The notes beneath the pieces were generated by a model. The model was not told the DNA's origin and did no database searches. It worked only from the letters and a program-made list of their open reading frames with translations. A stretch of 64,000 nt of DNA, from positions 62,001-126,000 of the forward strand of contig NZ_JAGGMI010000007.1 in the NCBI RefSeq assembly GCF_017875235.1, given 5' to 3'. This DNA comes from Asticcacaulis solisilvae (GTDB lineage Bacteria; Pseudomonadota; Alphaproteobacteria; Caulobacterales; Caulobacteraceae). The position numbers were made by a program, and so were the translations under genes. Of this stretch, positions 1 through 7,591 are shown one piece after another; the first letter of the stretch is position 1, and every line of letters begins with the position of its first letter.

Positions 1-464
1 ACCTCCTGGCGCTCAACGCCACCATCGAAGCCGCCCGCGCCGGTGATGCCGGTCGGGGCTTCGCGGTGGTCGCGCACGAGGTCAAGAGCCTGGCCGACCA
101 GACGTCGAAGGCGACGGAGGAAATCCGCAACCGGATCGGCGATGTGCGCCGCGCCGCCGACCGCACGACGATCGAAATCGGCAATATCGCCGGCGTCATC
201 ACCCAGATGCAGGGCATTTCCGAAAACACGTCGGAATCCGTCCGTCAGCAGGTCCAGGCGACGCGCGAGATCACTCAAAGCCTGTCCACGGCCCTGCAAG
301 GGGCTGGCGAGGCCTCGGCGACGATCGAACAGCTGAACCAGTCGGCGGAAGAGGCCGGCGTCGTGTCGGGCGCGGTGACGGAAGCGTCGCACAGCCTGTC
401 GCAGCAGGCCGACCAGATGAAGGGGGTTGTCGAGACCTTCCTGAAGCGCGCCGCGACGATGTAA
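1..464 (+). CDS. Methyl-accepting chemotaxis protein, C-terminal part (truncated by window edge)
   Basis: The reading frame is open from the left edge (first full codon at base 3) to a TAA at 462-464, giving 153 residues of the cytoplasmic end of a chemoreceptor. The start shows the hairpin tip that contacts CheA and Che[21 protein letters not shown] followed by [13 protein letters not shown]. The rest is a heptad-rich antiparallel coiled coil. The family relays ligand binding to the CheA kinase and is adapted by CheR/CheB methylation of Glu/Gln. No membrane or sensor part lies inside the window, so ligand and topology cannot be told. A terminator-like hairpin follows the stop. The family assignment is secure. 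Confidence 0.95.
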   Translation, partial: LLALNATIEAARAGDAGRGFAVVAHEVKSLADQTSKATEEIRNRIGDVRRAADRTTIEIGNIAGVITQMQGISENTSESVRQQVQATREITQSLSTALQGAGEASATIEQLNQSAEEAGVVSGAVTEASHSLSQQADQMKGVVETFLKRAATM

Positions 465-489
465 GACACGACTATTGCGGACAGAACCA

Positions 490-525
490 AGCCCTCTCTG
501 TCACCGGCAGGGAGGGCTATTTTGT
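490..525 (+). terminator. Hairpin terminator after the chemoreceptor gene
   Basis: AGCCCTCTCTG (490-500) pairs with CAGGGAGGGCT (508-518), with a 7-nt loop, and is followed by ATTTTGT. It overlaps the stop codon of the convergent lipoprotein gene and could end transcription from both sides. Confidence 0.75.
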
Positions 526-927
526 GCGCGTAACCGTACCGTTGAAGCTGCAGGTCTTGCCGTGATAAGCGTCGCAGTCGCCGGCTTCGACGACCGTCAG
601 GGTGTCGCCTGACTTGCGGATATTGATCGTACAGGTCAGCGCCGGTTCCGGGTGCAGGATCAGTTGCAATTCGTTTTCCGACAAGGGGGTGCTCACCAGC
701 CCACCTTCGACGACGCCGAGATCACCGGCGCAGCCGTCCGTGGCGGCTTCGATCAGCGTCACCTTGTGGGCTGCGTCGATGCGGACGATCAGGTCGCCGG
801 AATATTTGCCCGGCCATGTGTCCTGGACGGGCGGCGGGGCCATGGCGGAGGGTTCCGGCGCTGGGGCCTCCTTCGGTTTCGAACAGGCCGCCAGAAGACA
901 AAGCGACAGAAGGGCTAAACGTTTCAT
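517..927 (-). CDS. Small putative lipoprotein of unknown function
   Basis: This 136-residue protein begins MKRLALLSLCLLAACSKP, a type II signal peptide with lipobox LAAC, so the mature form should start at Cys15 and carry lipid. A Pro/Ala-rich linker (about residues 17-34) follows. The remaining ~100 residues look like a small beta-rich globular domain with four Cys that could form disulfides in the periplasm (in the contexts DGCAGD, LTCTI, GDCDAY and KTCSF). I recognise no family. Its start overlaps the oxyR stop by 4 bases, so it is probably co-transcribed and translationally coupled with oxyR. A role in oxidative stress is only a guess from that position. Confidence 0.75.
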   Translation of the reverse strand: MKRLALLSLCLLAACSKPKEAPAPEPSAMAPPPVQDTWPGKYSGDLIVRIDAAHKVTLIEAATDGCAGDLGVVEGGLVSTPLSENELQLILHPEPALTCTINIRKSGDTLTVVEAGDCDAYHGKTCSFNGTVTRTK

Positions 928-1856
928 GCGGCGGCCTCTTCCGGTTCGGCTTTCTTGAGATGTTGCGCCAGGAGGCGCGCTTCGGCGGCGCGGCTGGAGC
1001 CGGCGCGCCAGACGACGACGATATCGCGATAGGCGTGGTCGGATTTCAATGGCCGCACCGAGATGTCTTCGCTGCGCGCCAGGCCCGCCTCGACCGCCAT
1101 GGCTGGCAGAAGCGATACGCCAAGGCCCGATCCGACCATCTGAACCAGGGTATTCAACGACGTCGCGGCAAACCCGCCATTCTGTGAGCCCAGGGTTTCA
1201 ATACCACCGGCGGGATTGTTCCAGGTACAGGCGGCAAGGGCGTGGTCGCGCAGGCAATGGCCGTCCTCGAGCAGGATCAGCTCTTCGTTCTTCAACGCTT
1301 CCGGCGCGATACGCTCTTCGTGCGCCAAGGGATGGTTGAGCGGCGTGGCGGCGACGATTTCGTCCTTGCAGATAAAGGCGCAGTCGAGCCCCTGAAGGTC
1401 GTAGGGCAGGGCGATGACGGCGGCATCAAGCCCACCGGATTTTAGCGCCGCGATCAGCCGCGCCGTCTGGTCTTCGCGCAGGAAAAGCCGCAGGTCCGGG
1501 AAGGCGTCGCGGATCTTCAGCAGCGCCTTGGGCAGCAGAAACGGCGCGACGGTCGGTATGACACCCAGGCGGAATCGCCCCGTCAGGGGGCGGTTGGCGC
1601 CGCGCGCCGCTTCGACCAGGTCTTCGGTGCGCGCCAGGATATCCTCGGCGCGCTTCAGCGTTTCTTCACCGACCGCTGTCAAAATGACCTGTCCGCGCGA
1701 GCGATCAACCAGCCGCGCGCCCAGCGTCTTTTCCAGTTCGGCTATGCCCGAGGACAGGGCCGGTTGCGACACGAAGGCCTTTTCGGCCGCGGCCATGAAG
1801 CTCTTATGCTCGGCAAGCAGCTTTAGGTATTGCAGTTGGCGTAGGGTCGGCAGCAT
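924..1856 (-). CDS. oxyR: Peroxide-sensing LysR-type regulator OxyR
   Basis: The 310-residue protein has an N-terminal winged helix-turn-helix (about 1-60, with QLQYLKLLAEHKSFMAAAE) and a LysR substrate domain. The motif LLEDGHCLRDHALAAC carries Cys201 and Cys210, nine residues apart. This is the same spacing as the redox pair C199/C208 of E. coli OxyR, which forms a disulfide on H2O2 exposure and activates the protein. The gene is divergent from ahpD-ahpC-ahpF, its expected target, with a perfect AT-rich palindrome in the 99-bp gap. It heads a two-gene unit with the small lipoprotein gene. Function is assigned with high confidence from the paired cysteines plus context. Confidence 0.95.
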   Translation of the reverse strand: MLPTLRQLQYLKLLAEHKSFMAAAEKAFVSQPALSSGIAELEKTLGARLVDRSRGQVILTAVGEETLKRAEDILARTEDLVEAARGANRPLTGRFRLGVIPTVAPFLLPKALLKIRDAFPDLRLFLREDQTARLIAALKSGGLDAAVIALPYDLQGLDCAFICKDEIVAATPLNHPLAHEERIAPEALKNEELILLEDGHCLRDHALAACTWNNPAGGIETLGSQNGGFAATSLNTLVQMVGSGLGVSLLPAMAVEAGLARSEDISVRPLKSDHAYRDIVVVWRAGSSRAAEARLLAQHLKKAEPEEAAA

Positions 1857-1880
1857 GGCTTGAATATAGGCCGATGCTGC

Positions 1881-1895
1881 ATAAATTCAATTTAT
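1881..1895. promoter_or_regulatory. Candidate OxyR operator between oxyR and ahpD
   Basis: ATAAATTCAATTTAT is a perfect 7+7 palindrome around a central C. It lies 61 bp before the ahpD start and 25 bp from the oxyR start. LysR-type regulators bind interrupted palindromes in divergent promoters, so this is the best operator candidate. Binding itself is inferred. Confidence 0.55.
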
Positions 1896-1955
1896 CAATC
1901 TGGTTAAAGCCATCAATTCCACTTTTTGTCGCGATATATTGGTTTAGGAGTCCGC

Positions 1956-2492
1956 ATGTCGATCGATGCCTTGCAATCACTTATTCCTGCCTATGGCCAG
2001 GACCTGTCGCGCAATCTGACCGTTCTGCTTGGTGAGACCTGGCTCAGCCCGCAGCAGAAGTGGGGCACCTTCCTGGCCTCGGCCCACGCGGTCGGCGTGC
2101 CGCAAGTCGTGCGCAACATCGAAGCAGCGGCATCGACCGTCCTGTCACCGGACGCGATCACTGCCGCCAGGACGGCTTCGGCGATCATGGCGATGAACAA
2201 TGTCTATTACCGCGCCCTGCACCTGATGGAGAACCGTGAGTATCAGACGCTGCGCTCGGGCCTGCGCATGAACCTTTTGACCAATCCTGGCGTCGACAAG
2301 CTGGACTTCGAGCTGTGGTCGCTGGCCGTGTCGGCGATCAATGGCTGCGCGGTGTGCATGGACAGTCACGAAAAGGTGTTGCGCGATCACGGCATTTCGG
2401 ATGTCCAGGTCCAGACCGCATTGCGTATAGCGGCAACCGTCAACGCCATATCGGCCGTTATACGTGCCGAAAACGCGCTGATCGCGCTATAA
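1956..2492 (+). CDS. ahpD: AhpD-type alkylhydroperoxidase (carboxymuconolactone decarboxylase fold)
   Basis: This 178-residue protein is close to the usual AhpD length. The active-site motif is NGCAVCMDSH, giving Cys131, Cys134 and His138, with Glu119 upstream. These match Glu118/Cys130/Cys133/His137 known from mycobacterial AhpD. The CxxC pair reduces peroxides weakly and can recycle AhpC using lipoyl proteins as electron source. The ATG at 1956 is chosen because a good ribosome site (TAGGAG, 1945-1950) sits before it; a TTG 30 bases upstream has none. The gene leads the ahpD-ahpC-ahpF series and is divergent from oxyR. Having both AhpD and AhpF suggests two alternative reductants for AhpC. 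Confidence 0.92.
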   Translation: MSIDALQSLIPAYGQDLSRNLTVLLGETWLSPQQKWGTFLASAHAVGVPQVVRNIEAAASTVLSPDAITAARTASAIMAMNNVYYRALHLMENREYQTLRSGLRMNLLTNPGVDKLDFELWSLAVSAINGCAVCMDSHEKVLRDHGISDVQVQTALRIAATVNAISAVIRAENALIAL

Positions 2493-2596
2493 GAAAAATC
2501 TATACAAAAATAAAATAAAACAGATTTGCCTTATTGCGCGTCTTAGGCGAATGTCCGCCGCGTCGGATCCGACTCAACTTGCTAAGGAGAAAATTC

Positions 2597-3160
2597 ATGG
2601 GCCTCATCAACACCACCATCAAGCCGTTCAAAGCCACGGGCTTCAAGGAAGGCAAGTTTGTCGACGTTTCGGACACGGACCTGAAGGGCAAGTGGTCGAT
2701 CTTCTTCTTCTACCCGGCCGACTTCACCTTCGTCTGCCCGACCGAGCTGGAAGACCTGGCTGACAATTACGATACCTTCCAGAAGATGGGCGTCGAAATC
2801 TACAGCGTCTCGACCGACACGCACTTCTCGCACAAGGCCTGGCACGACACGTCGCCGGCCATCGGCAAGATCAAGTACACCATGCTGGGCGATCCGTCGG
2901 GCGTCATTACCAACAACTTCGACGTCATGCGCGAAGGCGTTGGCCTGGCCGATCGCGGCACCTTCCTGGTCGATCCGGACGGCGTCATCCAGTTCTGCGA
3001 AGTCACCGCCGAAGGTATCGGCCGTAACGCCGCCGAACTGCTGCGCAAGGTCAAGGCCGCGCAATACGTTGCTTCGCACCCCGGCGAAGTCTGCCCGGCC
3101 AAGTGGGAAGAGGGTGAAAAGACCCTGGCCCCGTCGCTCGATCTGGTTGGCAAGATTTAA
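2597..3160 (+). CDS. ahpC: Alkyl hydroperoxide reductase, peroxiredoxin subunit AhpC
   Basis: The 187-residue typical 2-Cys peroxiredoxin has the peroxidatic Cys47 in FTFVCPTE and the resolving Cys166 in GEVCPAKW, both as in enteric AhpC. It reduces H2O2 and organic hydroperoxides in the cytoplasm and is re-reduced by AhpF (next gene) or possibly AhpD (previous gene). The start is ATG 2597, preceded by AAGGAG at 2584-2589; in-frame codons further upstream lack a ribosome site. The 104-bp gap from ahpD is AT-rich and could hold a second promoter. Assignment is firm. Confidence 0.97.
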   Translation: MGLINTTIKPFKATGFKEGKFVDVSDTDLKGKWSIFFFYPADFTFVCPTELEDLADNYDTFQKMGVEIYSVSTDTHFSHKAWHDTSPAIGKIKYTMLGDPSGVITNNFDVMREGVGLADRGTFLVDPDGVIQFCEVTAEGIGRNAAELLRKVKAAQYVASHPGEVCPAKWEEGEKTLAPSLDLVGKI

Positions 3161-3164
3161 AGAC

Positions 3165-3299
3165 CTTCTCCTCCCCATCGTGATGGGGAGGGGGACCGCG
3201 TAGCGTGGAGGGGTATGACTCCGATGGAAGAATACCCCTCCGTCAGCTTCGCTTACGCTCGCTGCCACCTCCCCACCGCTTCGCGCTAGGGAGGAGAAG
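3165..3299. repeat. Long imperfect inverted repeat between ahpC and ahpF
   Basis: The left arm starts CTTCTCCTCCCCA and the right arm ends with its near-complement GGGAGGAGAAG. An inner block GGAGGGGTAT (about 3211) pairs with ATACCCCTCC (about 3232). Each arm holds its own smaller hairpin, for example CTCCCCA-tcgtga-TGGGGAG. This is the same architecture as the other elements of this window. The CTCCCC-rich sequence resembles widespread proteobacterial intergenic palindromes. Confidence 0.75.
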
Positions 3300-3403
3300 T
3301 GGTCATTCTCCTTATCCGGGCTTTCGCGGCGTCGCTGCTGCTAAATAAACAAGAGCCCGAATATGGACAATGATTTTCCCCAAAGTTTCAAAGGAGTACA
3401 GCC

Positions 3404-4990
3404 ATGCTTGACGCGGGTATGAAGACTCAACTGAAAGCCTATCTCGAAAACCTGCGCATGCCGATCGAACTGGTGGCGTCGGTTGACGACAGCCCTAAGT
3501 CGCGCGAACTGGTCGAGCTGCTGAACGATATCGTCGAGGCATCGGACAAGGTGTCGCTCAGGACGGATGGTTCCGATGCGCGCAAGCCGTCCTTTGCTAT
3601 CGTGCGTCCTGGCACGGACATTTCCGTGACCTTCGCCGGTCTGCCGATGGGCCATGAGTTCACCTCGCTGGTCCTGGCCCTGCTGCAGGTCGGCGGTCAT
3701 CCGCCGCGCGTCGAAGCCGACGTCATCGAACAGGTCAAGGCGCTGGAGATCGACGGAGAACTGCGGTTCGAAACCTACTTCTCGCTGTCGTGCCAGAACT
3801 GCCCGGATGTCGTCCAGGCGCTGAACCTGATGAGCGTGCTCAATCCCAGGATCAAGCACGTTGCCATCGACGGCGCCCTGTTCAAGGACGAGGTCGAGAA
3901 GCGTCAGGTCATGGCCGTGCCAACCGTCCTGCTCAATGGCGAGGTTTTCGCGCAGGGCCGTATGGGCGTGGAAGAAATCTTGGCCAAGATCGACACTGGG
4001 GCGCAGGCGCGCGAAGCCGCCAAGATCAGCGCCAAGTCGGAGTTCGACGTCCTGATCGTCGGTGGTGGTCCCGCTGGTGCTTCGGCTGCCATCTATGCCG
4101 CGCGCAAGGGCATCCGTACAGGTGTTGTCGCTGAACGCTTTGGCGGCCAGGTGCTGGACACGATGGACATCGAGAATTTCATTTCGGTCAAGCACACCGA
4201 AGGTCCGAAGCTGGCGACCGCCCTTGAGCAGCACGTCAAGGACTACGAAGTCGACATCATGAACCTGCAAAAGGCCGTGCAACTGATCCCGGCTACGACG
4301 CCCGACGGCCTGACCGAGGTCAAGCTGGAAAGCGGCGCTTCGGTCAAGGCACGCACGGTGGTGCTTTCGACCGGCGCCCGCTGGCGCCAGATGGGTGTGC
4401 CGGGTGAAGCCGAGTACCGCAACAAAGGCGTGGCCTATTGCCCGCACTGCGACGGCCCGCTGTTCAAGGGCAAGCGCGTGTCGGTCGTTGGCGGCGGCAA
4501 CTCTGGCGTGGAAGCGGCGATCGACCTGGCCGGCCTGGCGTCTGAAGTCACGTTGCTGGAGTTCGCGGCCGAGCTGCGCGCCGATGCGGTCCTGCAACGC
4601 AAGCTCTATAGCCTGCCGAATGTCCGTGTGCTGACAAATGCGCAGACGACCGAAGTTCTGGGCGATGGCAACAAGGTCGTCGGCCTGACCTACAAGGACC
4701 GTATCCACGATACGGTGCACACGATCGACCTGGAAGGCATTTTCGTCCAGATCGGCCTGATCCCGAACACCGAGTTCCTGAAGGGCAGCATTGCCTTGTC
4801 GAAGCACGGTGAAATCGAGGTCAATGCCAGGGGCGAAACGTCGTTGCCGGGTGTGTTCGCGGCCGGCGACTGCACGACCGTGCCGTACAAGCAGATCGTC
4901 ATCGCCATGGGCGAAGGCTCGAAAGCGGCGCTATCGGCGTTTGATTATCTGATCCGCGTCACGGCGCCGGTGGATATCGCCGCGGAGTAA
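3404..4990 (+). CDS. ahpF: Alkyl hydroperoxide reductase flavoprotein subunit AhpF
   Basis: The 528-residue protein has the full AhpF layout. The N-terminal tandem thioredoxin-like domain (1-200) carries CQNC (Cys130/Cys133). Next come the FAD-binding [10 protein letters not shown] (220-229), the catalytic disulfide CPHC (Cys346/Cys349) and the NAD-binding [10 protein letters not shown] (361-370). Electrons pass from NADH through FAD and C346/C349 to C130/C133 and on to AhpC. Ribosome site AAGGAG (3390-3395) precedes the ATG. An inverted-repeat element separates it from ahpC, so its level may be set partly by read-through. Confidence 0.97.
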   Translation: MLDAGMKTQLKAYLENLRMPIELVASVDDSPKSRELVELLNDIVEASDKVSLRTDGSDARKPSFAIVRPGTDISVTFAGLPMGHEFTSLVLALLQVGGHPPRVEADVIEQVKALEIDGELRFETYFSLSCQNCPDVVQALNLMSVLNPRIKHVAIDGALFKDEVEKRQVMAVPTVLLNGEVFAQGRMGVEEILAKIDTGAQAREAAKISAKSEFDVLIVGGGPAGASAAIYAARKGIRTGVVAERFGGQVLDTMDIENFISVKHTEGPKLATALEQHVKDYEVDIMNLQKAVQLIPATTPDGLTEVKLESGASVKARTVVLSTGARWRQMGVPGEAEYRNKGVAYCPHCDGPLFKGKRVSVVGGGNSGVEAAIDLAGLASEVTLLEFAAELRADAVLQRKLYSLPNVRVLTNAQTTEVLGDGNKVVGLTYKDRIHDTVHTIDLEGIFVQIGLIPNTEFLKGSIALSKHGEIEVNARGETSLPGVFAAGDCTTVPYKQIVIAMGEGSKAALSAFDYLIRVTAPVDIAAE

Positions 4991-5174
4991 GGTTAAGGCA
5001 AGGGGCCACCGGCCCCTTGACCCCTTAACACGACAGTGTTTAGTCGCTTATATAACAGATAGCCGGGCACCCTTTAGGGGGCGCCCGGCTATCTGTTATT
5101 CAATGGGTTAGACTCTACCGAGTTACGGGGTCCAGACTAGGCGTCCCCGGAGTCTGCGACCCCTGGCCTTAACC
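4991..5174. repeat. Cloverleaf inverted-repeat element, family 1 copy A
   Basis: This ~184-bp element fills the gap between the convergent stops of ahpF and the TraB-like gene. Outer arms GGTTAAGGC.AGGGG and its complement close the structure. The left arm holds hairpin AAGGGGCC-acc-GGCCCCTT (5000-5018) and the right arm holds GGGGTCcAGACT / AGTCTGcGACCCC (5127-5163). The tip is a perfect 15-bp stem AACAGATAGCCGGGC (5054-5068) / 5083-5097. The 14-mer GACAGTGTTTAGTC (5032-5045) recurs with one change, inverted, at 22119-22132. The element probably works as a bidirectional terminator, but it is a true repeated sequence. Confidence 0.85.
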
Positions 5175-6091
5175 TAATCCTCTGGACTGGTGACACTCAC
5201 CCCACGTCCGCGCAGGCGATCCAGTGCGCCGCCCTTACGCAGCCATGGCGACAGCGGAACGACGGCGACGGTTTTGCCGGGACGGTTGAGCGCGGTATCG
5301 ATGGCGGAGGCCGTATCGCTGACCGACTGTTCGATCAGAGCCGAACCCTTGCCGGAACCTTCCAGGCAATCCGCCAAGGCTGAGCCGCGATAACTGCCAA
5401 GGACGGTGCTCATGTCGCCGGTTGACCAGGCATTGGCCGATGCCGGCAGCTTGTCGAGCACGAAGTCGATATTGTCGAGCGTCCGGCGCATGCAGTTGGT
5501 CTGCGCGGCCAGGTTCATGGCGTTGACGTCTTTCAGGACGGCCTTGAGTTTGTAACGGCCGAATGGTTTGACTGAAACGTTCTGGCGGCGGGCCAGGCGT
5601 GTTATGGTGTCGGTCGGTTCATCGGCAGTGACGCCGCGCTTTTCCAGCACTTCGCGGCGCAGGCGAGCACCGGCCCAGACGGGTTTGTCGCGCTCGAAGT
5701 CCTTCACCGACACTCCGGCGCGCGAGGCCGTAGCCGCATAACGAGCGTAAAGGTCAGGCGGCAGGACCTCCTTCAAAGTGCGCTTTTCGGGAAGGCTCTT
5801 GTTCGACATCAGGCTGAGCATATCGCCGGCGCTGGCCTTGGCGGCCTGCGGGATCAGCAGGCCGTTGGCGCCTTTCAGCGCGTTCTCAATACGACGGGTG
5901 CGCCAGGCCTGTGTCTTGGGGAAGGTCGGCAGGACGCCGATGACAATGACTTCAGACTGTCCGCGGCGGAGGCGCCACAGGGCCGGGCCCGACGCCTTGG
6001 CCGAGATGACGACCTCGCCGCTCCAGACCTCCCGGGCGGCGGCGGGCATGGCGAAGACAAGCGCAAGCGCGGTAATCAGACAACGGAGCAT
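5174..6091 (-). CDS. TraB/GumN-family exported protein
   Basis: This 305-residue protein begins MLRCLITALALVFAMPAAAREVW, a clear Sec signal peptide cleaved after AAA or ARE. The next part (ALWRLRRGQSEVIVIGVLPTFP) resembles the start of TraB/GumN proteins, where a small-molecule or protease-like EreA/TraB fold is predicted. Two cysteines (in QTNCMRR and LADCLEG) near the C-terminus match a conserved pair seen in GumN-type proteins. The start at 6091 is chosen because longer in-frame options put 35 non-signal residues before the hydrophobic core. Cellular role is unknown. It converges with ahpF. Confidence 0.75.
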   Translation of the reverse strand: MLRCLITALALVFAMPAAAREVWSGEVVISAKASGPALWRLRRGQSEVIVIGVLPTFPKTQAWRTRRIENALKGANGLLIPQAAKASAGDMLSLMSNKSLPEKRTLKEVLPPDLYARYAATASRAGVSVKDFERDKPVWAGARLRREVLEKRGVTADEPTDTITRLARRQNVSVKPFGRYKLKAVLKDVNAMNLAAQTNCMRRTLDNIDFVLDKLPASANAWSTGDMSTVLGSYRGSALADCLEGSGKGSALIEQSVSDTASAIDTALNRPGKTVAVVPLSPWLRKGGALDRLRGRGVSVTSPED

Positions 6092-6125
6092 AAGACCAGC
6101 ATAGGCTGTGTCTGTGACGCCTTTT

Positions 6126-6593
6126 TTACAGGCGTCGTTCCATGAATACGGACAGCGGATCGGGCTGGTAGTCGCCGAACGGTGGGATATCTTCAAAGCC
6201 GAAGCGGCGGTAAAGCCCGAGCGCTTCGGGTTGCGAAATACCGGTTTCCAGCCGCAGGGTGGGCAGGTTCAGCCGCGTCGCTTCGGTAATCAGGGCTTCG
6301 AGAATGCGCACGCCCAGTTTGCGGCCGCGTAAGGCCGGATCAACCCACATGCGCTTCAGTTCGCCATAGCCAGTGGCAATACGGATCGCGCCGCAGCCGA
6401 CGGCCACGCCGGCGCGTTCAACGATCAGGAAGCGGATATCGGGTTGGCAGAAGGTGTCGACGTCCAGCATGTGGTTGCTTTCGGCCGGATAGAGCCCGGC
6501 CATATAGGCGTCGCTGGCTTCCAGAAGCGCGATCACGTCGTCGCGCTTCGCATCGCCGAAGGCGAAGCTCAAGTCGTCTGAGCCGTCCATCAC
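6126..6593 (-). CDS. GNAT-family N-acetyltransferase
   Basis: The 155-residue protein has the GNAT acetyl-CoA site in RMWVDPALRGRKLGVRILEAL (about 84-104), the R/Q-x-x-G-x-G/A type loop, followed by LRLETG and LYRRFGF typical of motif B. The family transfers acetyl groups from acetyl-CoA to amines; the substrate here cannot be told. The start overlaps the murI stop by 4 bases, so it is very likely the second gene of a murI operon. Confidence 0.88.
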   Translation of the reverse strand: MMDGSDDLSFAFGDAKRDDVIALLEASDAYMAGLYPAESNHMLDVDTFCQPDIRFLIVERAGVAVGCGAIRIATGYGELKRMWVDPALRGRKLGVRILEALITEATRLNLPTLRLETGISQPEALGLYRRFGFEDIPPFGDYQPDPLSVFMERRL

Positions 6594-7459
6594 GCCGCTT
6601 GGCCCTTGCTGACGGCGCCAAAGGTCAGGGGCGCGCCCCAGAAGGCTTCGATCAGGGCCGATTGGCTGCGCGGCTCGCCGGTGGTCAGGAAGATTCGGCC
6701 GGCCGAGGTGCCGACATCGTATTCTGGATGGCGCTCGACATATTGCCCCAGCGCCTGGGCGACCGATGGCGGCTGATGGATGATGGGCGTACCCTCAGGC
6801 AAAGCTTCGCGGAACAGATCGGCGACCAGCTCATAGTGCGTGCAGCCAAGGATGGCGCGGTCGGGGAAGCGGCCGATGCGCAGCCGCAAACTCTCGACAT
6901 GGCCCTTGATCTTGGCGGCCAGGGCTTCCCGCGATGCCGCCTGCTCAATCATGTCGGCCAGGCCGGAACAGGCTTCGGTAAAGACGGCGATGTCCTGGCG
7001 GCGCTTGTCGATTTCGATTTCGTAGACGCGCGACCGGGCGGTGGCGACGGTGGCGAAGACGCCGACGACATCGAGCTTCTCGATCTTTTCGCCACGGCGC
7101 TCAGCTTCGTGTTCCCAAGGCAGGCCAGTGGCGGCTTCGATGGTCGGCACGATGATGCCCAGCACATTGACCGGGCGCTTATAGGTCTTGCGGTATTGCG
7201 CCAGCCAGCTCGATTGCAGACGGCGCAGCGCCACGGCCGATGCCGTATTGCACGCCAGGACGACCAGAGACGCGCCGGCGTCGAACAGGGTCTCGCAGCC
7301 TTCGCGCGTCATTTCGACGATCGCTTCGCCGGACTTGTCGCCGTACGGGGTGTTGGCCTGGTCGGCAAGATAGATGAAATCGGCCTGTGGCAAGCGGTTG
7401 ACAAGCGCGTGGTGGATACTCAATCCGCCTACGCCGGAATCGAAAACGCCGATGGCCAT
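6590..7459 (-). CDS. murI: Glutamate racemase MurI
   Basis: MurI converts L- to D-glutamate for peptidoglycan stem peptides. The 289-residue protein begins MAIGVFDSGVGGLS with the conserved DSG motif. It carries both catalytic cysteines, in VVLACNTASA and ILGCTHYEL. ATG 7459 was chosen because it gives the normal MurI N-terminus and follows GGAACGAC; an upstream in-frame start adds eight unconserved residues. The PYGDK motif (LADQANTPYGDKS) is present. The gene is followed by an overlapping acetyltransferase gene and is divergent from the M3 peptidase gene. Confidence 0.95.
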   Translation of the reverse strand: MAIGVFDSGVGGLSIHHALVNRLPQADFIYLADQANTPYGDKSGEAIVEMTREGCETLFDAGASLVVLACNTASAVALRRLQSSWLAQYRKTYKRPVNVLGIIVPTIEAATGLPWEHEAERRGEKIEKLDVVGVFATVATARSRVYEIEIDKRRQDIAVFTEACSGLADMIEQAASREALAAKIKGHVESLRLRIGRFPDRAILGCTHYELVADLFREALPEGTPIIHQPPSVAQALGQYVERHPEYDVGTSAGRIFLTTGEPRSQSALIEAFWGAPLTFGAVSKGQAA

Positions 7460-7591
7460 TGAAAGTCGTTCCAGAATGAACAATTGTTAATTAGGTGGAC
7501 GCGAATATGCGCCTAACCTGACCAATTACGCTGTTTGTCCTGTGCCGTAAACGCCGATCCTGTAACGTTTGCGACAAAATCCGGAGTCCCG

